DNA of 64,000 nt from Comamonas sp. Y33R10-2 (GTDB lineage: Bacteria; Pseudomonadota; Gammaproteobacteria; Burkholderiales; Burkholderiaceae_C): contig NZ_CP079925.1 of NCBI RefSeq assembly GCF_019355935.1, positions 2,852,001 through 2,916,000 of the forward strand, given 5' to 3'. A program made the position numbers and the translations under genes. The notes under the pieces were generated by a model. That model made no database searches. It was not told where the DNA came from and saw only the letters and a list, made by a program, of their open reading frames with translations. Shown here in pieces: positions 17,536 through 29,097 of the stretch (position 1 is the stretch's first letter; every line of letters starts with the position of its first letter).

Positions 17536-18273
17536 TCAGGGAGTAAGACGCGCCTTTAGCTGGCGGCCCAGTACGGATGCGGCCTCGTCCCAAGTTGTCT
17601 GTACGCCGATTGTAGAAAGGTCTACGGTCTTCAGACCCGCATATCCGCAAGGGTTGATGCGTTCGTAGGGCTCTAAGTCCATGTTCACGTTCAGTGCGAG
17701 ACCGTGATACGTGCTGTGGCGGCTGACTTTGATGCCTAAAGCCGCAATTTTGCCCAAGCCGTCGAAATGCGGCTCAGGCGCCGGACTGCCCGGCTCGCGG
17801 TGCTGCGGGCGTTGCTCCAGCATGGCGTGGCTGCGTGGGTCTGCAAGGCGCACATAAATGCCCGGCGCTCCGGCAACGCGGTGACCGGTCACGCCAAAGT
17901 GATCCAGCGTGCGGATCACGGCGTCTTCAAGCCGGTACACATATTCTTTGACGAAGTAGCCCATGCGCTGCAAATCCAGCAGCGGGTAGGCGACCACTTG
18001 TCCGGGGCCGTGATACGTTACCTGCCCACCGCGATTGGTGGCGACAACGGGGATATCACCGGCAAGCAAAACATGCTCAGCTTTGCCTGCAAGTCCTTGT
18101 GTAAATTGAGGTGAGTGCTCACAAATCCATAGCTCATCGCGCGTATCCGCATTGCGAGTCCGCGTGAACTCCTGCATGGCCATAACGCAGGCCTCATAAC
18201 CGGTGCGGCCCAGAAGGCGCAGGTCCATGGGCTCGGGCGGCAGCAATGCAGAAACGGTTTGGCTTTCGCTCAC
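17536..18273 (-). CDS. lipB: Octanoyltransferase
   Basis: 245-residue LipB, which moves the octanoyl group from ACP to lipoyl domains. [21 protein letters not shown] holds the substrate-binding motif, GAPGIYV and [26 protein letters not shown] the catalytic Lys, and the Cys in [14 protein letters not shown] the acyl-thioester site. The start is GTG, overlapping the ybeD stop as GTGA. An ATG 15 codons later is an alternative. Confidence 0.97.
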   Translation of the reverse strand: MSESQTVSALLPPEPMDLRLLGRTGYEACVMAMQEFTRTRNADTRDELWICEHSPQFTQGLAGKAEHVLLAGDIPVVATNRGGQVTYHGPGQVVAYPLLDLQRMGYFVKEYVYRLEDAVIRTLDHFGVTGHRVAGAPGIYVRLADPRSHAMLEQRPQHREPGSPAPEPHFDGLGKIAALGIKVSRHSTYHGLALNVNMDLEPYERINPCGYAGLKTVDLSTIGVQTTWDEAASVLGRQLKARLTP

Positions 18274-18587
18274 AGAACGAATTTCACCAGCGGGTGCTTG
18301 GTCAGTGCGAGGTAGGTGTTGTCCAGCTGCTCGCGGCTGGTGGCCGTGATGGTGACGGTGACACCCAGATAGTTGCCGCCAGAGCTGGGACGCAGCTCGA
18401 TGGTGGAGGCATCAAAGTCGGGGTCGAACTGCTTGGCGATCTCGGTAATTTCATGCACCAGATGCTCGTTTTTCACGCCCATGACCTTGATGGGGAACAG
18501 GCTTGGGTACTCAATCAGCGAATCCTTGCGCGGGTCTTCTTGATGGCCGTTCTCGTTGGCGGCAGAGGTGTTTGGGGTGTCGCTCAT
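18270..18587 (-). CDS. ybeD: DUF493 family protein (YbeD)
   Basis: 105-residue cytoplasmic protein of the YbeD/DUF493 family, an ACT-like fold found next to lipB in many proteobacteria. [30 protein letters not shown] and [36 protein letters not shown] are the family core. ATG at 18587 is chosen because AAGGA precedes it at the right distance. First gene of the ybeD-lipB-lipA operon; its role in lipoylation is suspected from context, not proven. Confidence 0.93.
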   Translation of the reverse strand: MSDTPNTSAANENGHQEDPRKDSLIEYPSLFPIKVMGVKNEHLVHEITEIAKQFDPDFDASTIELRPSSGGNYLGVTVTITATSREQLDNTYLALTKHPLVKFVL

Positions 18588-18974
18588 GAGCAATCCTTGG
18601 GCTGGGATGAGAAAAGCCGTTCAACACGGCCAATTAATACGAAAGATTGTGCGCCAGCCCTAACAGCTTGGCGTAAGTGGGCCTAATAGCGGCATGCAAT
18701 GGCTGGGGCGCTGAATGTCATAGAAACGTAAAGTCCCCAGCTAGCAGCCGACAATTCAGGTCAATCAGGTATTACGACTCAGGCACACTCGCGCCGCGAC
18801 ACAAGTCGTGTTGCAAGATGTTGTTTGATAACGACAAACCATCTATTTTGAAAAAGACCTTGTGCACATGACGGTATCAACCCTTACGCGGTAGCGGGGT
18901 TTTTACTTATAATCATTGGCTGTGTAAAAAGTCTTCTGTCTGAGTCTTGGTTGGTCGGCGGTGTGAAAGAAAAC
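18588..18974. other. Intergenic region between ybeD and atpI
   Basis: 387 bases between divergent operons. No credible gene is present. It must hold the ybeD promoter (minus) and the atp promoter (plus). For the latter a perfect TATAAT lies at 18908-18913, with only a weak -35 (TTACGC, 18884-18889). A GC hairpin-like stretch (18879-18902) precedes it. Confidence 0.5.
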
Positions 18975-19448
18975 ATGACGAACAAGCCCACTGATTTCGA
19001 TGATGAGGACGAAGTTGACGATTTCAAGCCTTTGACGGCCCAAGAAGCTTCGGTTTGGCGCTCGCGCTTTCCACAGGTTTCTGTTTGGCGCATTGTTCAG
19101 GGCCAAGCGATAGCGGCGGTTGTTGTGACTTTGTTGGCCTGGTTGCTGACAGGGCGCGCAGCGGTAGGTTGGTCGGCCGGCTACGGAGCTTTGTCGATCT
19201 TGCTGCCGACAGCGATGTTTGCAAGAGCTTTGGCTAAGCAGCAGTCGGACAGCTCCGGCGCTGCGATGGCAAGAATTTTTGGTTGGGAGCTGGTGAAGCT
19301 GGTGCTCTGCATTGCGATGCTGGTAGCTGCACCGAAACTGGTTCCAAACCTCAGCTGGCTAGCATTGCTAGTCGGCTTGGTAGTGGTAATGAAAACGTAT
19401 TGGATTGCATTTTTGGTGCGATCCAGTGTCCGAAAAATTAAAGCCTAA
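18975..19448 (+). CDS. atpI: ATP synthase accessory protein AtpI
   Basis: 157-residue membrane protein at the head of the atp operon, thought to help assemble the c-ring. An acidic N-terminus (TDFDDEDEVDDF) precedes four hydrophobic segments. These start at IAAVVVTLLAWLLTG, ALSILLPTAMFARAL, LVKLVLCIAMLVAA and LALLVGLVVVMKTYWIAFLV. ATG at 18975 is chosen; in-frame TTG and GTG codons lie 8 and 4 codons upstream. Confidence 0.88.
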   Translation: MTNKPTDFDDEDEVDDFKPLTAQEASVWRSRFPQVSVWRIVQGQAIAAVVVTLLAWLLTGRAAVGWSAGYGALSILLPTAMFARALAKQQSDSSGAAMARIFGWELVKLVLCIAMLVAAPKLVPNLSWLALLVGLVVVMKTYWIAFLVRSSVRKIKA

Positions 19449-19462
19449 GAAGAGAGTTGACG

Positions 19463-20326
19463 ATGGCCGCTGATGCGCACGCCCCAACTGCAAGTGAATA
19501 CATCGTTCACCACTTGCAACACCTGCAGAACATCAAGCAGACAGCAATTGTTGACTTCTCTGTCATCAACTACGACTCCATCGTAGTCGCTGCTCTTTGC
19601 GGTGCTATTGGCCTGTTTGTCTTGTGGCTTGGCGCTCGCAAGGCCACGGCTGGCGTTCCCGGTCGCTTCCAAGCGGCGGTTGAAATGCTGGTGGAAATGG
19701 TTGATACACAAGCCAAGGCAAATATCAAGAATGCTGAGTCGCGCAAATTCATCGCGCCTTTGGCTCTGACGGTTTTTGTCTGGATTTTCTTGATGAACGC
19801 CATGGACATGCTGCCCGTGGACTTGCTGCCCGTGTTGTGGCAAGTGTCGCAAGGTGACTCCCATGCTTACCTGCGTGTAGTGCCTACTGCTGACTTGTCC
19901 ACCACATTGGGCTTGGCTTTGGCTGTGCTGCTGCTTTGCTTCTGGTACTCGGTGAAGATCAAGGGCGCTGGCGGCTGGGCTCACGAACTGGTTTCTGCAC
20001 CGTTCGGCATGCCTAAGAACCCCATTTTTGCGGTGATCATGGGCGTGGTGAATTTCTCCATGCAGATGATTGAATATTTGGCCAAGACGGTTTCGCACGG
20101 TATGCGACTGTTTGGCAATATGTACGCGGGTGAACTCGTGTTCATGCTGATTGCGCTCATGGGTGGTGCTGCCGCCATGTCGCTGTCCGGAGTGTTGCTG
20201 CCAGTTGGTCACATCATTGCGGGCTCCCTCTGGGCGATTTTCCACATCCTGGTGATCACCTTGCAGGCTTTCATCTTCATGATGCTGACGCTGATTTATC
20301 TCGGCCAAGCACATGAGTCTCACTAA
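19463..20326 (+). CDS. atpB: ATP synthase Fo subunit a
   Basis: 287-residue subunit a, which forms the two proton half-channels beside the c-ring. The essential arginine lies in VSHGMRLFGNMYAGELVFM, and the later helix is AFIFMMLTLIYLGQAHE. There are about six hydrophobic segments. ATG at 19463 follows AAGAGAGTTGACG and is preferred over an in-frame TTG two codons earlier. Fourteen bases after atpI. Confidence 0.97.
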   Translation: MAADAHAPTASEYIVHHLQHLQNIKQTAIVDFSVINYDSIVVAALCGAIGLFVLWLGARKATAGVPGRFQAAVEMLVEMVDTQAKANIKNAESRKFIAPLALTVFVWIFLMNAMDMLPVDLLPVLWQVSQGDSHAYLRVVPTADLSTTLGLALAVLLLCFWYSVKIKGAGGWAHELVSAPFGMPKNPIFAVIMGVVNFSMQMIEYLAKTVSHGMRLFGNMYAGELVFMLIALMGGAAAMSLSGVLLPVGHIIAGSLWAIFHILVITLQAFIFMMLTLIYLGQAHESH

Positions 20327-20372
20327 ACCCTCTGGGTTACCTTTTTCACTTCAACCTTTACCCATTATTTAA

Positions 20373-20627
<255 letters not shown>

Positions 20628-20664
20628 TCGCTCGCCGTTCAACACTCAATAGAAAGGTGTTGCC

Positions 20665-21135
20665 GTGAGTATTAACGCGACCCTGTTCGTTCAGTGCATT
20701 GTTTTCCTGATCTTGGTGATCTTCACGATGAAATTCGTGTGGCCACCGATTGCGAAAGCTTTGGATGAGCGAGCCCAGAAAATCGCCGATGGCCTCGCTG
20801 CTGCCGACAAAGCCAAGACTGAATTGACCGCTGTTAACAAGCGTGTCGAGCAGGAACTGGCCCAAACGCGCAATGAAACGGCGTCGCGTCTTGCGGACGC
20901 TGAAAGCCGTGGCCAAGCCATCATCGACGAAGCCAAGGCCCGTGCGACTGCAGAAGGCAACAAGATTGTTGCTGCTGCTCGCGCCGAAGCCGAACAGCAA
21001 ACCGTCGCCGCCCGTGAAGCCCTGCGTGAGCAAGTGGCTGTGCTGGCTGTGAAGGGTGCCGAGCAGATCCTGCAAAAGGAAGTCAATGCCGGTGTCCATG
21101 CTGATCTGCTGAACCGCCTCAAGACAGAGCTGTAA
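20665..21135 (+). CDS. atpF: ATP synthase Fo subunit b
   Basis: 156-residue subunit b, the peripheral stalk. One N-terminal membrane helix (residues 5-25) is followed by a long charged coiled coil rich in Ala, Lys, Glu and Arg, ending [18 protein letters not shown]. Starts at GTG after AGAAAGGTGTTGCC. Single b gene, so the stalk is a b2 homodimer. Confidence 0.96.
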   Translation: MSINATLFVQCIVFLILVIFTMKFVWPPIAKALDERAQKIADGLAAADKAKTELTAVNKRVEQELAQTRNETASRLADAESRGQAIIDEAKARATAEGNKIVAAARAEAEQQTVAAREALREQVAVLAVKGAEQILQKEVNAGVHADLLNRLKTEL

Positions 21136-21148
21136 GGAACAAGCAAAA

Positions 21149-21688
21149 ATGGCAGAACTCGCCACCATTGCCCGCCCTTATGCTGAAGCATTGTTCAAAA
21201 CCTGCGCCGATCAAGGCGCGGATTTGAACAGCACTGTCGCTTGGGTGGAGGAATTGGCGGCGATTGCCGCTAATCCGCAATTGCGCCAATTGGCCGGTAA
21301 CCCGAATGTGAGCGGCACGCAAGTGTTTGATCTCATCTCGGGCGTGGCCAAAACTGCATTGCCTGAGACTGCACGCAATTTTTTGCGTGTTGTCCTCGAT
21401 AACGGCCGTCTGGACGTGCTGCCTGAAGTGGCAGCTCAGTTCCGTAGCCTCGTGAACAGCAAAAGCGGCTCCTCGGATGCCGTGGTGTACAGCGCTTTCC
21501 CCATTGAGGATGCAGCGCTGGCCGAGCTTGGCGCCACGCTGAATAAGCGCTTCGGCCGCAAGCTGAATCTCACCGTGAAGCTGGAAGAATCGCTGATCGG
21601 TGGCGTTCGCGTCGTGGTGGGCGACGAGGTGCTGGACACCTCCGTCAAGGCCCGTCTGGAACAAATGAAAGCGGCCCTCACCGCGTAA
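21149..21688 (+). CDS. atpH: ATP synthase F1 subunit delta
   Basis: 179-residue delta subunit, which links the b stalk to the top of F1. [17 protein letters not shown] is the family start, and [31 protein letters not shown] is the diagnostic C-terminal motif. Thirteen bases after atpF. Confidence 0.96.
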   Translation: MAELATIARPYAEALFKTCADQGADLNSTVAWVEELAAIAANPQLRQLAGNPNVSGTQVFDLISGVAKTALPETARNFLRVVLDNGRLDVLPEVAAQFRSLVNSKSGSSDAVVYSAFPIEDAALAELGATLNKRFGRKLNLTVKLEESLIGGVRVVVGDEVLDTSVKARLEQMKAALTA

Positions 21689-21733
21689 TGCGCTTGAGGT
21701 CTCGGCTAACACACAAGAAAGAAGGAAAGAGTC

Positions 21734-23293
21734 ATGCAACTCAATCCCGCAGAAATTTCTGAACTGATCAAGAGCCGCATCGAAGGTCTGGCTGCTAGCA
21801 CTGACGTTCGTAACCAAGGCACCGTGGTGTCGGTTACTGACGGTATCGTGCGCGTGCACGGCCTGTCGGACGTGATGGCTGGTGAAATGCTGGAATTCCC
21901 AGTGGCTCCCGATGGTCAGCCTACTTATGGCCTGGCTCTGAATCTGGAACGCGACTCTGTCGGCGCCGTGATTCTGGGTGCTTACGAGCACATCGCTGAA
22001 GGCAACACCGTTAAGTGCACCGGCCGTATTCTGGAAGTTCCAGTCGGTCCTGAACTGATCGGTCGCGTGGTGAACGCACTGGGCCAGCCTATCGACGGCA
22101 AGGGTCCTATCAACGCCAAGATGACGGACGTGATCGAAAAGGTTGCTCCTGGCGTGATCGCACGTCAATCCGTGGATCAGCCTCTGCAAACCGGTATCAA
22201 GTCCATCGACTCCATGGTTCCCGTGGGCCGTGGTCAGCGCGAGCTGATCATTGGTGACCGTCAGACCGGCAAGACTGCCGTGGCTATCGACGCGATCATC
22301 AACCAAAAGGGTCAAGGCGTTACCTGCGTGTACGTGGCGATTGGTCAGAAGGCTTCTTCTGTCAAGAACGTCGTACGCGCTCTGGAACAAGCTGGCGCGA
22401 TGGATTACACCATCGTCGTGGCTGCAACCGCTTCTGAATCTGCAGCAATGCAGTACGTGTCTGCCTACTCTGGCTGCACGATGGGCGAATACTTCCGTGA
22501 CCGTGGTGAAGATGCACTGATCGTTTATGACGATCTGTCCAAGCAAGCTGTGGCTTACCGTCAGGTATCGCTGCTGCTGCGCCGCCCACCAGGCCGTGAA
22601 GCGTTCCCCGGCGATGTGTTCTATCTCCACAGCCGTCTGCTGGAGCGTGCCGCTCGCGTCAACGCCGACTACGTCGAAGCCTTCACCAAGGGTGAAGTCA
22701 AGGGCAAGACCGGTTCCCTGACAGCTCTGCCTATCATCGAAACACAAGCTGGCGACGTGTCCGCTTTCGTTCCTACGAACGTGATTTCGATTACTGACGG
22801 CCAGATCTTCTTGGAAACCAGCCTGTTCAACGCAGGTGTGCGCCCCGCTATTAACGCCGGTATCTCCGTGTCCCGCGTTGGTGGTGCTGCTCAGACTAAG
22901 GTTGTTAAGGGCCTGTCCGGCGGTATCCGTACCGACTTGGCACAGTACCGTGAACTGGCTGCTTTCGCGCAGTTCGCTTCCGATCTGGACACAGCAACTC
23001 GTCAACAGCTGGACCGTGGCGCTCGTGTGACTGAACTGCTCAAGCAAGCTCAGTACTCGCCCCTGTCTACCGCTTTGATGGCCTCTTCGCTGTTCGCAGT
23101 GAACAAGGGCTTCATGGACGACATCGAAGTCAAGCAAGTTCTGCCTTTTGAAGCTGGTATGCATCAGCTGCTGAAGACTAGCTACAGCGCCTTGCTCGAC
23201 CGTCTGAACGAAAAGCGTGCTTTCGACAAGGAAGGCAAGGACGAAGCTGAACTGACTGCAGCAATCACTGCATTCAAGAAGTCCTTCGCTTAA
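21734..23293 (+). CDS. atpA: ATP synthase F1 subunit alpha
   Basis: 519-residue alpha subunit carrying the non-catalytic nucleotide sites. The P-loop GDRQTGKT is at residues 174-181. [35 protein letters not shown] and the arginine-finger region [14 protein letters not shown] are present. Codons are strongly biased, as in the ribosomal genes, which indicates high expression. Confidence 0.99.
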   Translation: MQLNPAEISELIKSRIEGLAASTDVRNQGTVVSVTDGIVRVHGLSDVMAGEMLEFPVAPDGQPTYGLALNLERDSVGAVILGAYEHIAEGNTVKCTGRILEVPVGPELIGRVVNALGQPIDGKGPINAKMTDVIEKVAPGVIARQSVDQPLQTGIKSIDSMVPVGRGQRELIIGDRQTGKTAVAIDAIINQKGQGVTCVYVAIGQKASSVKNVVRALEQAGAMDYTIVVAATASESAAMQYVSAYSGCTMGEYFRDRGEDALIVYDDLSKQAVAYRQVSLLLRRPPGREAFPGDVFYLHSRLLERAARVNADYVEAFTKGEVKGKTGSLTALPIIETQAGDVSAFVPTNVISITDGQIFLETSLFNAGVRPAINAGISVSRVGGAAQTKVVKGLSGGIRTDLAQYRELAAFAQFASDLDTATRQQLDRGARVTELLKQAQYSPLSTALMASSLFAVNKGFMDDIEVKQVLPFEAGMHQLLKTSYSALLDRLNEKRAFDKEGKDEAELTAAITAFKKSFA

Positions 23294-23311
23294 TACTGGC
23301 GAGGAGTCATC

Positions 23312-24178
23312 ATGGCAGCAGGTAAGGAAATACGCGGCAAGATCAAATCGGTGGAAAACACCAAGAAGATCACCAAAGCCATGGAAATGGTTGCTGCATC
23401 CAAAATGCGCAAGGCGCAGGAACGGATGCTGGCAGCACGTCCATACAGCGAAAAAATCCGCAACATTGCAGCCCATCTTGGCGAAGCCAACCCTGAATAT
23501 GTGCATCCGTTCATGCAAGTGAACGATGCCAAGAAAGTCGGCGTCATCGTAGTGACGACCGACAAGGGTTTGTGCGGCGGTATGAACACAAACGTGTTGC
23601 GTATCGTCACCAACAAGTTGCGCGAAATGCAAGATGCGGGCATTGCGACAGAGGCAGTGGCCATTGGCGGCAAGGGGATGGGTTTCCTGACCCGCGTCGG
23701 CGCCAAGGTGGTCTCCCACGCTACTGGCCTGGGCGACACGCCTCACCTCGACAAGCTCATCGGGCCTGTCAAGGTGTTGCTGGACCAATACGCTGAAGGC
23801 AAGTTGAGCGCGGTGTACCTCTCGTACACCAAGTTCATCAACACCATGAAGCAAGAGTCGGTGGTGGAGCAACTGCTCCCCCTGTCGTCCGACAATATGC
23901 AAGCCGATAAGACCGGTCCATCGTGGGAATACATCTACGAACCTGACGCTCAAACCGTCATCGACGAACTGCTGGTTCGTTACGTAGAGTCCCTCGTGTA
24001 CCAGGCTGTTGCGGAAAACATGGCGTCCGAGCAATCGGCGCGCATGGTGGCCATGAAGGCCGCAACCGACAACGCAGGTAGTGTCATTGGCGAGTTGAAG
24101 CTGATCTACAACAAGACGCGTCAAGCAGCGATTACGACCGAGTTGTCGGAAATCGTGGCAGGCGCAGCCGCTGTGTAA
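23312..24178 (+). CDS. atpG: ATP synthase F1 subunit gamma
   Basis: 288-residue gamma subunit, the rotating central shaft. Its N-terminal helix is [43 protein letters not shown] marks the Rossmann domain. The C-terminal helix [50 protein letters not shown] enters the alpha3beta3 ring. Confidence 0.98.
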   Translation: MAAGKEIRGKIKSVENTKKITKAMEMVAASKMRKAQERMLAARPYSEKIRNIAAHLGEANPEYVHPFMQVNDAKKVGVIVVTTDKGLCGGMNTNVLRIVTNKLREMQDAGIATEAVAIGGKGMGFLTRVGAKVVSHATGLGDTPHLDKLIGPVKVLLDQYAEGKLSAVYLSYTKFINTMKQESVVEQLLPLSSDNMQADKTGPSWEYIYEPDAQTVIDELLVRYVESLVYQAVAENMASEQSARMVAMKAATDNAGSVIGELKLIYNKTRQAAITTELSEIVAGAAAV

Positions 24179-24188
24179 ACGGCTTTAA

Positions 24189-25622
<1,434 letters not shown>

Positions 25623-25630
25623 CTAGCTTT

Positions 25631-25732
25631 CACCCCCTGAGCGGCTAACGCCGCTTCCCCCCTCTCTCTTCGGGAGGGGGACGACGCCCTCGCTGCGGGG
25701 CGGCCCTTGCTAGGCGTCACTTGCTTGGGGTG
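25631..25732. repeat. Palindromic intergenic element (REP-like)
   Basis: About 100 bases of GC-rich nested inverted repeats: AGCGGCTAACGCCGCT, then CCCCCC ... GGGAGGGGG around a TCTTCGGG turn, then GCCCTCGCTGCGGGGCGGCCC. From general knowledge, very similar intergenic elements recur many times in Comamonadaceae genomes; I see only this copy in the window. It lies within the atp operon and could fold into a long mRNA hairpin that lowers atpC expression or protects atpD mRNA. Confidence 0.65.
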
Positions 25733-25776
25733 TGTCAGTTTTAGGACCAGTTTTTAACCTTTTCCAAGGAGCAAAG

Positions 25777-26193
25777 ATGAACACCATCCACGTTGATGTG
25801 GTCAGTGCCGAAGAGTCCATCTTCTCCGGTGAAGCGCGTTTTGTCGCTTTGCCCGGTGAATCGGGCGAATTGGGCATTTTTCCCCGCCACACACCGCTGA
25901 TCACCCGCATCAAGCCGGGTTCGGTGCGCATCGAAATGCCTGATGGCAGCGAAGAATTTGTCTTCGTGGCCGGTGGCATTTTGGAAGTGCAACCCAACTG
26001 CGTGACTGTGCTGTCCGACACCGCGATTCGCGGCAAGGATCTGGACGAGGAAAAGGCCAACGCGGCCAAGGCCTCTGCAGAAGAAGCTCTGAAGAACGCC
26101 AAGAGCGAGCTGGATTTGGCCAAGGCCCAGTCCGAGCTGACCGTGCTGGCTGCCCAAGTGGCCGCTCTGCGCAAGTTCCGCCAGAAGCGTTGA
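25777..26193 (+). CDS. atpC: ATP synthase F1 subunit epsilon
   Basis: 138-residue epsilon subunit, a beta-barrel domain ([39 protein letters not shown]) followed by two C-terminal helices that inhibit ATP hydrolysis. An in-frame start 15 codons upstream exists, but ATG at 25777 follows AAGGAGCAAAG and gives the conserved N-terminus. Last gene of the operon, closed by a strong terminator. Confidence 0.97.
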   Translation: MNTIHVDVVSAEESIFSGEARFVALPGESGELGIFPRHTPLITRIKPGSVRIEMPDGSEEFVFVAGGILEVQPNCVTVLSDTAIRGKDLDEEKANAAKASAEEALKNAKSELDLAKAQSELTVLAAQVAALRKFRQKR

Positions 26194-26224
26194 TAGCTCT
26201 GCCTTAGGGCATGAGTATCGACAT

Positions 26225-26256
26225 AAAAAAAGCCACCGCATGCGGTGGCTTTTTTT
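26225..26256. terminator. Bidirectional terminator after atpC
   Basis: A perfect 32-base palindrome, A7-GCCACCGCA / TGCGGTGGC-T7. It has equal U-runs in both directions, serving atpC on the + strand and the convergent lipoprotein gene (ends 26348) on the minus strand. Confidence 0.88.
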
Positions 26257-26347
26257 ATGGGATTTGCTCTTAAAGCAAGAGCATTGAGTCCTTGCAGTAT
26301 CTAGACTAGAGGCCCAAAAGACTCGAATTTCAAGGCGTCAGCCTTTT

Positions 26348-26617
26348 TTAGCCACTGCAGGCGACTTGGTAGCCGTAGATCACGGATTTGTCTACCGGGT
26401 CCACGTGGCGTGACTTGCGCACCACGGCCTTGCTGGGGTCTTCGCACAGTGCGCGAATCTGGGCTTCACACTTTTTGGGGTCATCGACCTTGATCTTGCA
26501 GCTCAGCGCATAGTCGTATTCGACAGGGGCTTCTGCGCCTTTGGGGCTGATGGTAGAGCAGGCGCTAAGGGCGAGAGCCGAGCCGATGATGGCCAGTGAG
26601 AACAGAGATTTCTTCAT
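26348..26617 (-). CDS. Small lipoprotein of unknown function
   Basis: 89 residues with a clear lipoprotein signal (MKKSLFSLAIIGSALALSAC, Cys20). The mature part contains four further cysteines (SCKIKVDDPKKCEAQIRALCED and YQVACSG), so two disulfides are likely in the periplasm. The upstream in-frame start at 26704 is rejected because it would bury the signal peptide. Family not recognised. Confidence 0.75.
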   Translation of the reverse strand: MKKSLFSLAIIGSALALSACSTISPKGAEAPVEYDYALSCKIKVDDPKKCEAQIRALCEDPSKAVVRKSRHVDPVDKSVIYGYQVACSG

Positions 26618-26765
26618 GTTTGGGTGCTTTCTTGAAAGAGATGTCTGCTCCAAAATTAACACAGCCACAGTGTTGTATCTTTGCTTTTGTGCAGGACAAG
26701 ACAAATTTGTGGTGATGCTGCGGTATCTCGCACACTAAAACAACAAAGAAAGAGACAAGATAAAA

Positions 26766-27515
26766 ATGCGAGACCAGCGAGATATTCAGCAGAGTTCAGC
26801 CACGCGTTATAGCGGCGCGTTGAGTCAGTGGAATGACGAAAGAGGCTTTGGCTGGATTGATGCCGACGGCGGCGGCGAGCGCCTGTTTGTGCATATCAGC
26901 GCCTTTGAGCCGCGCCCTAGTGCAGAGCAGCGCCCCAAGCCCGGACTGCGCGTGGAGTTTGCCGTAGGTATGGATAAGGGCAAGAAGAGGGCGCTGAAGG
27001 TAAATTGGCGCTCTGCCTCTTATGCCGGGCCCAGATCTCAAGCTGCGCCGCCTAGCAACAGCTGGAATAACGGCAGTAATGCCCGTAATGGCAGCAGCCA
27101 ATCAGCGCAAAGAGTCGGTGGTAGAGAAGCGCGGCAGCCTCAGGGCAAGCAGACATTCAGCGGCTTTGGTTATGGGGCACTGCTGACATGGCTGATTGTG
27201 ATGGTGGCCGCAGCCATCCTTTGGGGCGTGCCGCGTCTTATCTGGCTGGCATATGCGGGCCTAAGCGTGCTGACCTTCATGGCTTATTGGCAAGACAAAT
27301 GGGCGGCCCAAAAGGGGCAGTGGCGCACGCCAGAAAAAACGCTGCAGCTGATGGCGCTAGTGGGCGGGTGGCCGGGCGCTGTGCTCGCCCAGCAGTGGCT
27401 GCGCCACAAAAGTAGCAAGACCAGCTTTCAGCAAGAGTTTTGGCTCATGGTGCTGATCAATGTGGCTGCGGTGCTGTGGCTGTGTTCACCTTATGGGCGC
27501 CATGTACTGGGCTGA
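26766..27515 (+). CDS. Cold-shock domain plus DUF1294 membrane protein
   Basis: 249 residues with two parts. Residues 15-75 form a cold-shock (OB-fold) domain: GALSQWNDERGFGWIDADGGGERLFVHISAF, with the RNP1-like GFGWI and RNP2-like LFVHI. A Ser/Asn/Gln-rich linker leads to a DUF1294 region from about residue 137 with three or four membrane segments and the diagnostic WQDKWAAQKGQWRTPEKTLQLMALVGGWPGAVLAQQ. The CSD-DUF1294 fusion is widespread in proteobacteria. It presumably binds nucleic acid at the membrane, but its function is unknown. Confidence 0.85.
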   Translation: MRDQRDIQQSSATRYSGALSQWNDERGFGWIDADGGGERLFVHISAFEPRPSAEQRPKPGLRVEFAVGMDKGKKRALKVNWRSASYAGPRSQAAPPSNSWNNGSNARNGSSQSAQRVGGREARQPQGKQTFSGFGYGALLTWLIVMVAAAILWGVPRLIWLAYAGLSVLTFMAYWQDKWAAQKGQWRTPEKTLQLMALVGGWPGAVLAQQWLRHKSSKTSFQQEFWLMVLINVAAVLWLCSPYGRHVLG

Positions 27516-27581
27516 AAATCACTTCAAGACTTTTTGGCCTCTGGCCAATGATTCATCATCACCAGCAGCTATGAATTTTGA

Positions 27582-28124
27582 TTAGCTGCGGCGGTGCGGA
27601 AGGTGTCGCTCCACCACCGGCGTATCGGGCAGGTTACGAGATTCTGCATTGTGTTTGGACTGACGCGGAAAGTGGGTTTGCAAATGGCGACTGACGCGCT
27701 CCAGCGCCGAGACCAGCCCTACGCTGAAATGCCCACCCTTAAAGGCTGATTGCATATCGCTGATCAGCGTCTGCCACTGCTCGGCGTTCATGGTTCGATC
27801 CAGCGCACGGTCGGCCACGATTTCGATGGCGTGATCGGCCAGTAGCACATAGATAAGTGCGCCGTTGTTGTGTTCGGTATCCCAAACATGGAGCTTGGCA
27901 AACTGCGACAGCGCCCGCTGGCGTGGCGTGGCATCGCGCCAGATATAGCTCCAGGGCATGCCTGCTTCTATGCAGATGCGCACTTGCCCGCTGTGGCTTA
28001 GCTCGCTCTTAGCCACCAACTGCTCAAGCTCACGCAGCGTGGCTGCGGGCAGGTGCTTGCGTAGATGCTGCTCGGCCCAGCGGTGACGTACCAAGCGTGC
28101 CAAGCGATGAAAAATACTGCTCAT
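27582..28124 (-). CDS. TPM-domain protein (second of two)
   Basis: 180-residue protein with a TPM (TLP18.3/Psb32/MOLO-1) fold and no signal peptide. SELSHSGQVRICIEAGMPWSYIWRDATPRQRALSQFAKLHVWDTEHNNGALIYVLLADHAIEIVADRALD is the domain core. It starts one base past the stop of the first TPM gene, giving the lemA-TPM-TPM order found in many proteobacteria. Probably peripheral to the inner membrane; biochemical role unclear. Confidence 0.85.
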   Translation of the reverse strand: MSSIFHRLARLVRHRWAEQHLRKHLPAATLRELEQLVAKSELSHSGQVRICIEAGMPWSYIWRDATPRQRALSQFAKLHVWDTEHNNGALIYVLLADHAIEIVADRALDRTMNAEQWQTLISDMQSAFKGGHFSVGLVSALERVSRHLQTHFPRQSKHNAESRNLPDTPVVERHLPHRRS

Positions 28125-28125
28125 C

Positions 28126-29073
28126 TCACCAATCTCCCGAGGCGCCGCCGCCGCCAAAGCTCCCACCACCACCGGAGCTGAAGCCGCCCCCGGAACTGAA
28201 ACCACCCCCACCCCCACTACTGCCACCACCCCAGCTGCCTCCGCCGCCAGAACTGATGTAAGGGCCCCCGCCACCTCTTGAGAGGTTGGACAACAGCGTA
28301 AATATCAGCGCTATGAATGCAGCAACACCTGCAGCCAGCATACTGGTGGTAATGAAATAGGCTGCTGCACCAGTGATGCCACCCATAACCAGTGAGCCTA
28401 GTCCCCGGCCAAAGATAGAGCGGGCGATGGCAATACCGATGGGGAAGCCCAATAACAGCAGGGGCAGTAGAAAGTCCAGGTTCAGCGACGAGGAGCTGCT
28501 CTGGCTTTGCTGCTTTGCCGGGGCTGGCAGCTGCTCTCCACGAATCAACAGACTCATCTGATCGATGGCCGCAGAGAGTCCGCCCGCATAGTCATCGACG
28601 CGAAAGCGTGGCTTCATGGCGCCATCAATGATGCGACCCGCCTGAATGTCGGGAATCGCCCCTTCCAGCTTGCGCGCTACCTCGATGCGCATGCGTCTGT
28701 CGTCTTTTGCCACGACGATGAGGCTGCCGTCGCCAATGTCTTTGCGCCCCAGCTTCCAGCTGCTGGCCACGCGCCAGGAATAGGCGGCAATGTCTTCGGG
28801 CGCGGTGCTGCCGACCATGAGGATGACGACTTGCGCACCTGTTTCGTCTTCCAGTGTTTTGAGTTTTTCGTTCAGCGCCTGTACATCGCTGCCGCTAAGG
28901 GTGCTGGTTTGGTCAATAACCCGGCCTGAGAGTTCAGGCACGGGTTTGAGCTGCGTTCCTGCTGCGCCGGACGTTGTTTGAGCCAGTGCGGGCAGAGCAG
29001 AAAAAAGCGTGAGCCATGCAAAAACAAGAGCTGCAAGCGCTTGATTGATAAGGGGTAGAGCCTTGTTTTGCAT
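28126..29073 (-). CDS. TPM-domain membrane protein with Gly-rich tail
   Basis: 315 residues. A signal peptide (to ALAQ) is followed by a periplasmic TPM domain (LSGRVIDQTSTLSGSDVQALNEKL ... DDYAGGLSAAIDQM). Two or three membrane segments come next, then a tail of roughly 45 residues made almost only of Gly and Ser and ending GGGGASGDW. ATG at 29073 follows GAAGGATTAC. Members of this family (YgcG-like) are thought to act in envelope maintenance or photosystem-like repair; the function here is not established. Confidence 0.87.
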   Translation of the reverse strand: MQNKALPLINQALAALVFAWLTLFSALPALAQTTSGAAGTQLKPVPELSGRVIDQTSTLSGSDVQALNEKLKTLEDETGAQVVILMVGSTAPEDIAAYSWRVASSWKLGRKDIGDGSLIVVAKDDRRMRIEVARKLEGAIPDIQAGRIIDGAMKPRFRVDDYAGGLSAAIDQMSLLIRGEQLPAPAKQQSQSSSSSLNLDFLLPLLLLGFPIGIAIARSIFGRGLGSLVMGGITGAAAYFITTSMLAAGVAAFIALIFTLLSNLSRGGGGPYISSGGGGSWGGGSSGGGGGFSSGGGFSSGGGGSFGGGGASGDW

Positions 29074-29097
29074 GTAATCCTTCAAAGCGGGTGAGGC

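Noticed and set aside
18677..18871. 64-codon frame upstream of atpI
   Set aside because: No ribosome site, no recognisable product, and it lies in the divergent promoter region.
21119..24124. Very long open frame on the minus strand across atpH-atpA-atpG
   Set aside because: It is an antisense frame that mirrors the codon bias of highly expressed atp genes, which rarely use codons that give stops on the other strand. The translation has no domain and is rich in His, Gln and Leu. Similar antisense frames lie across rpoB, rpoC, atpD and both tuf genes.
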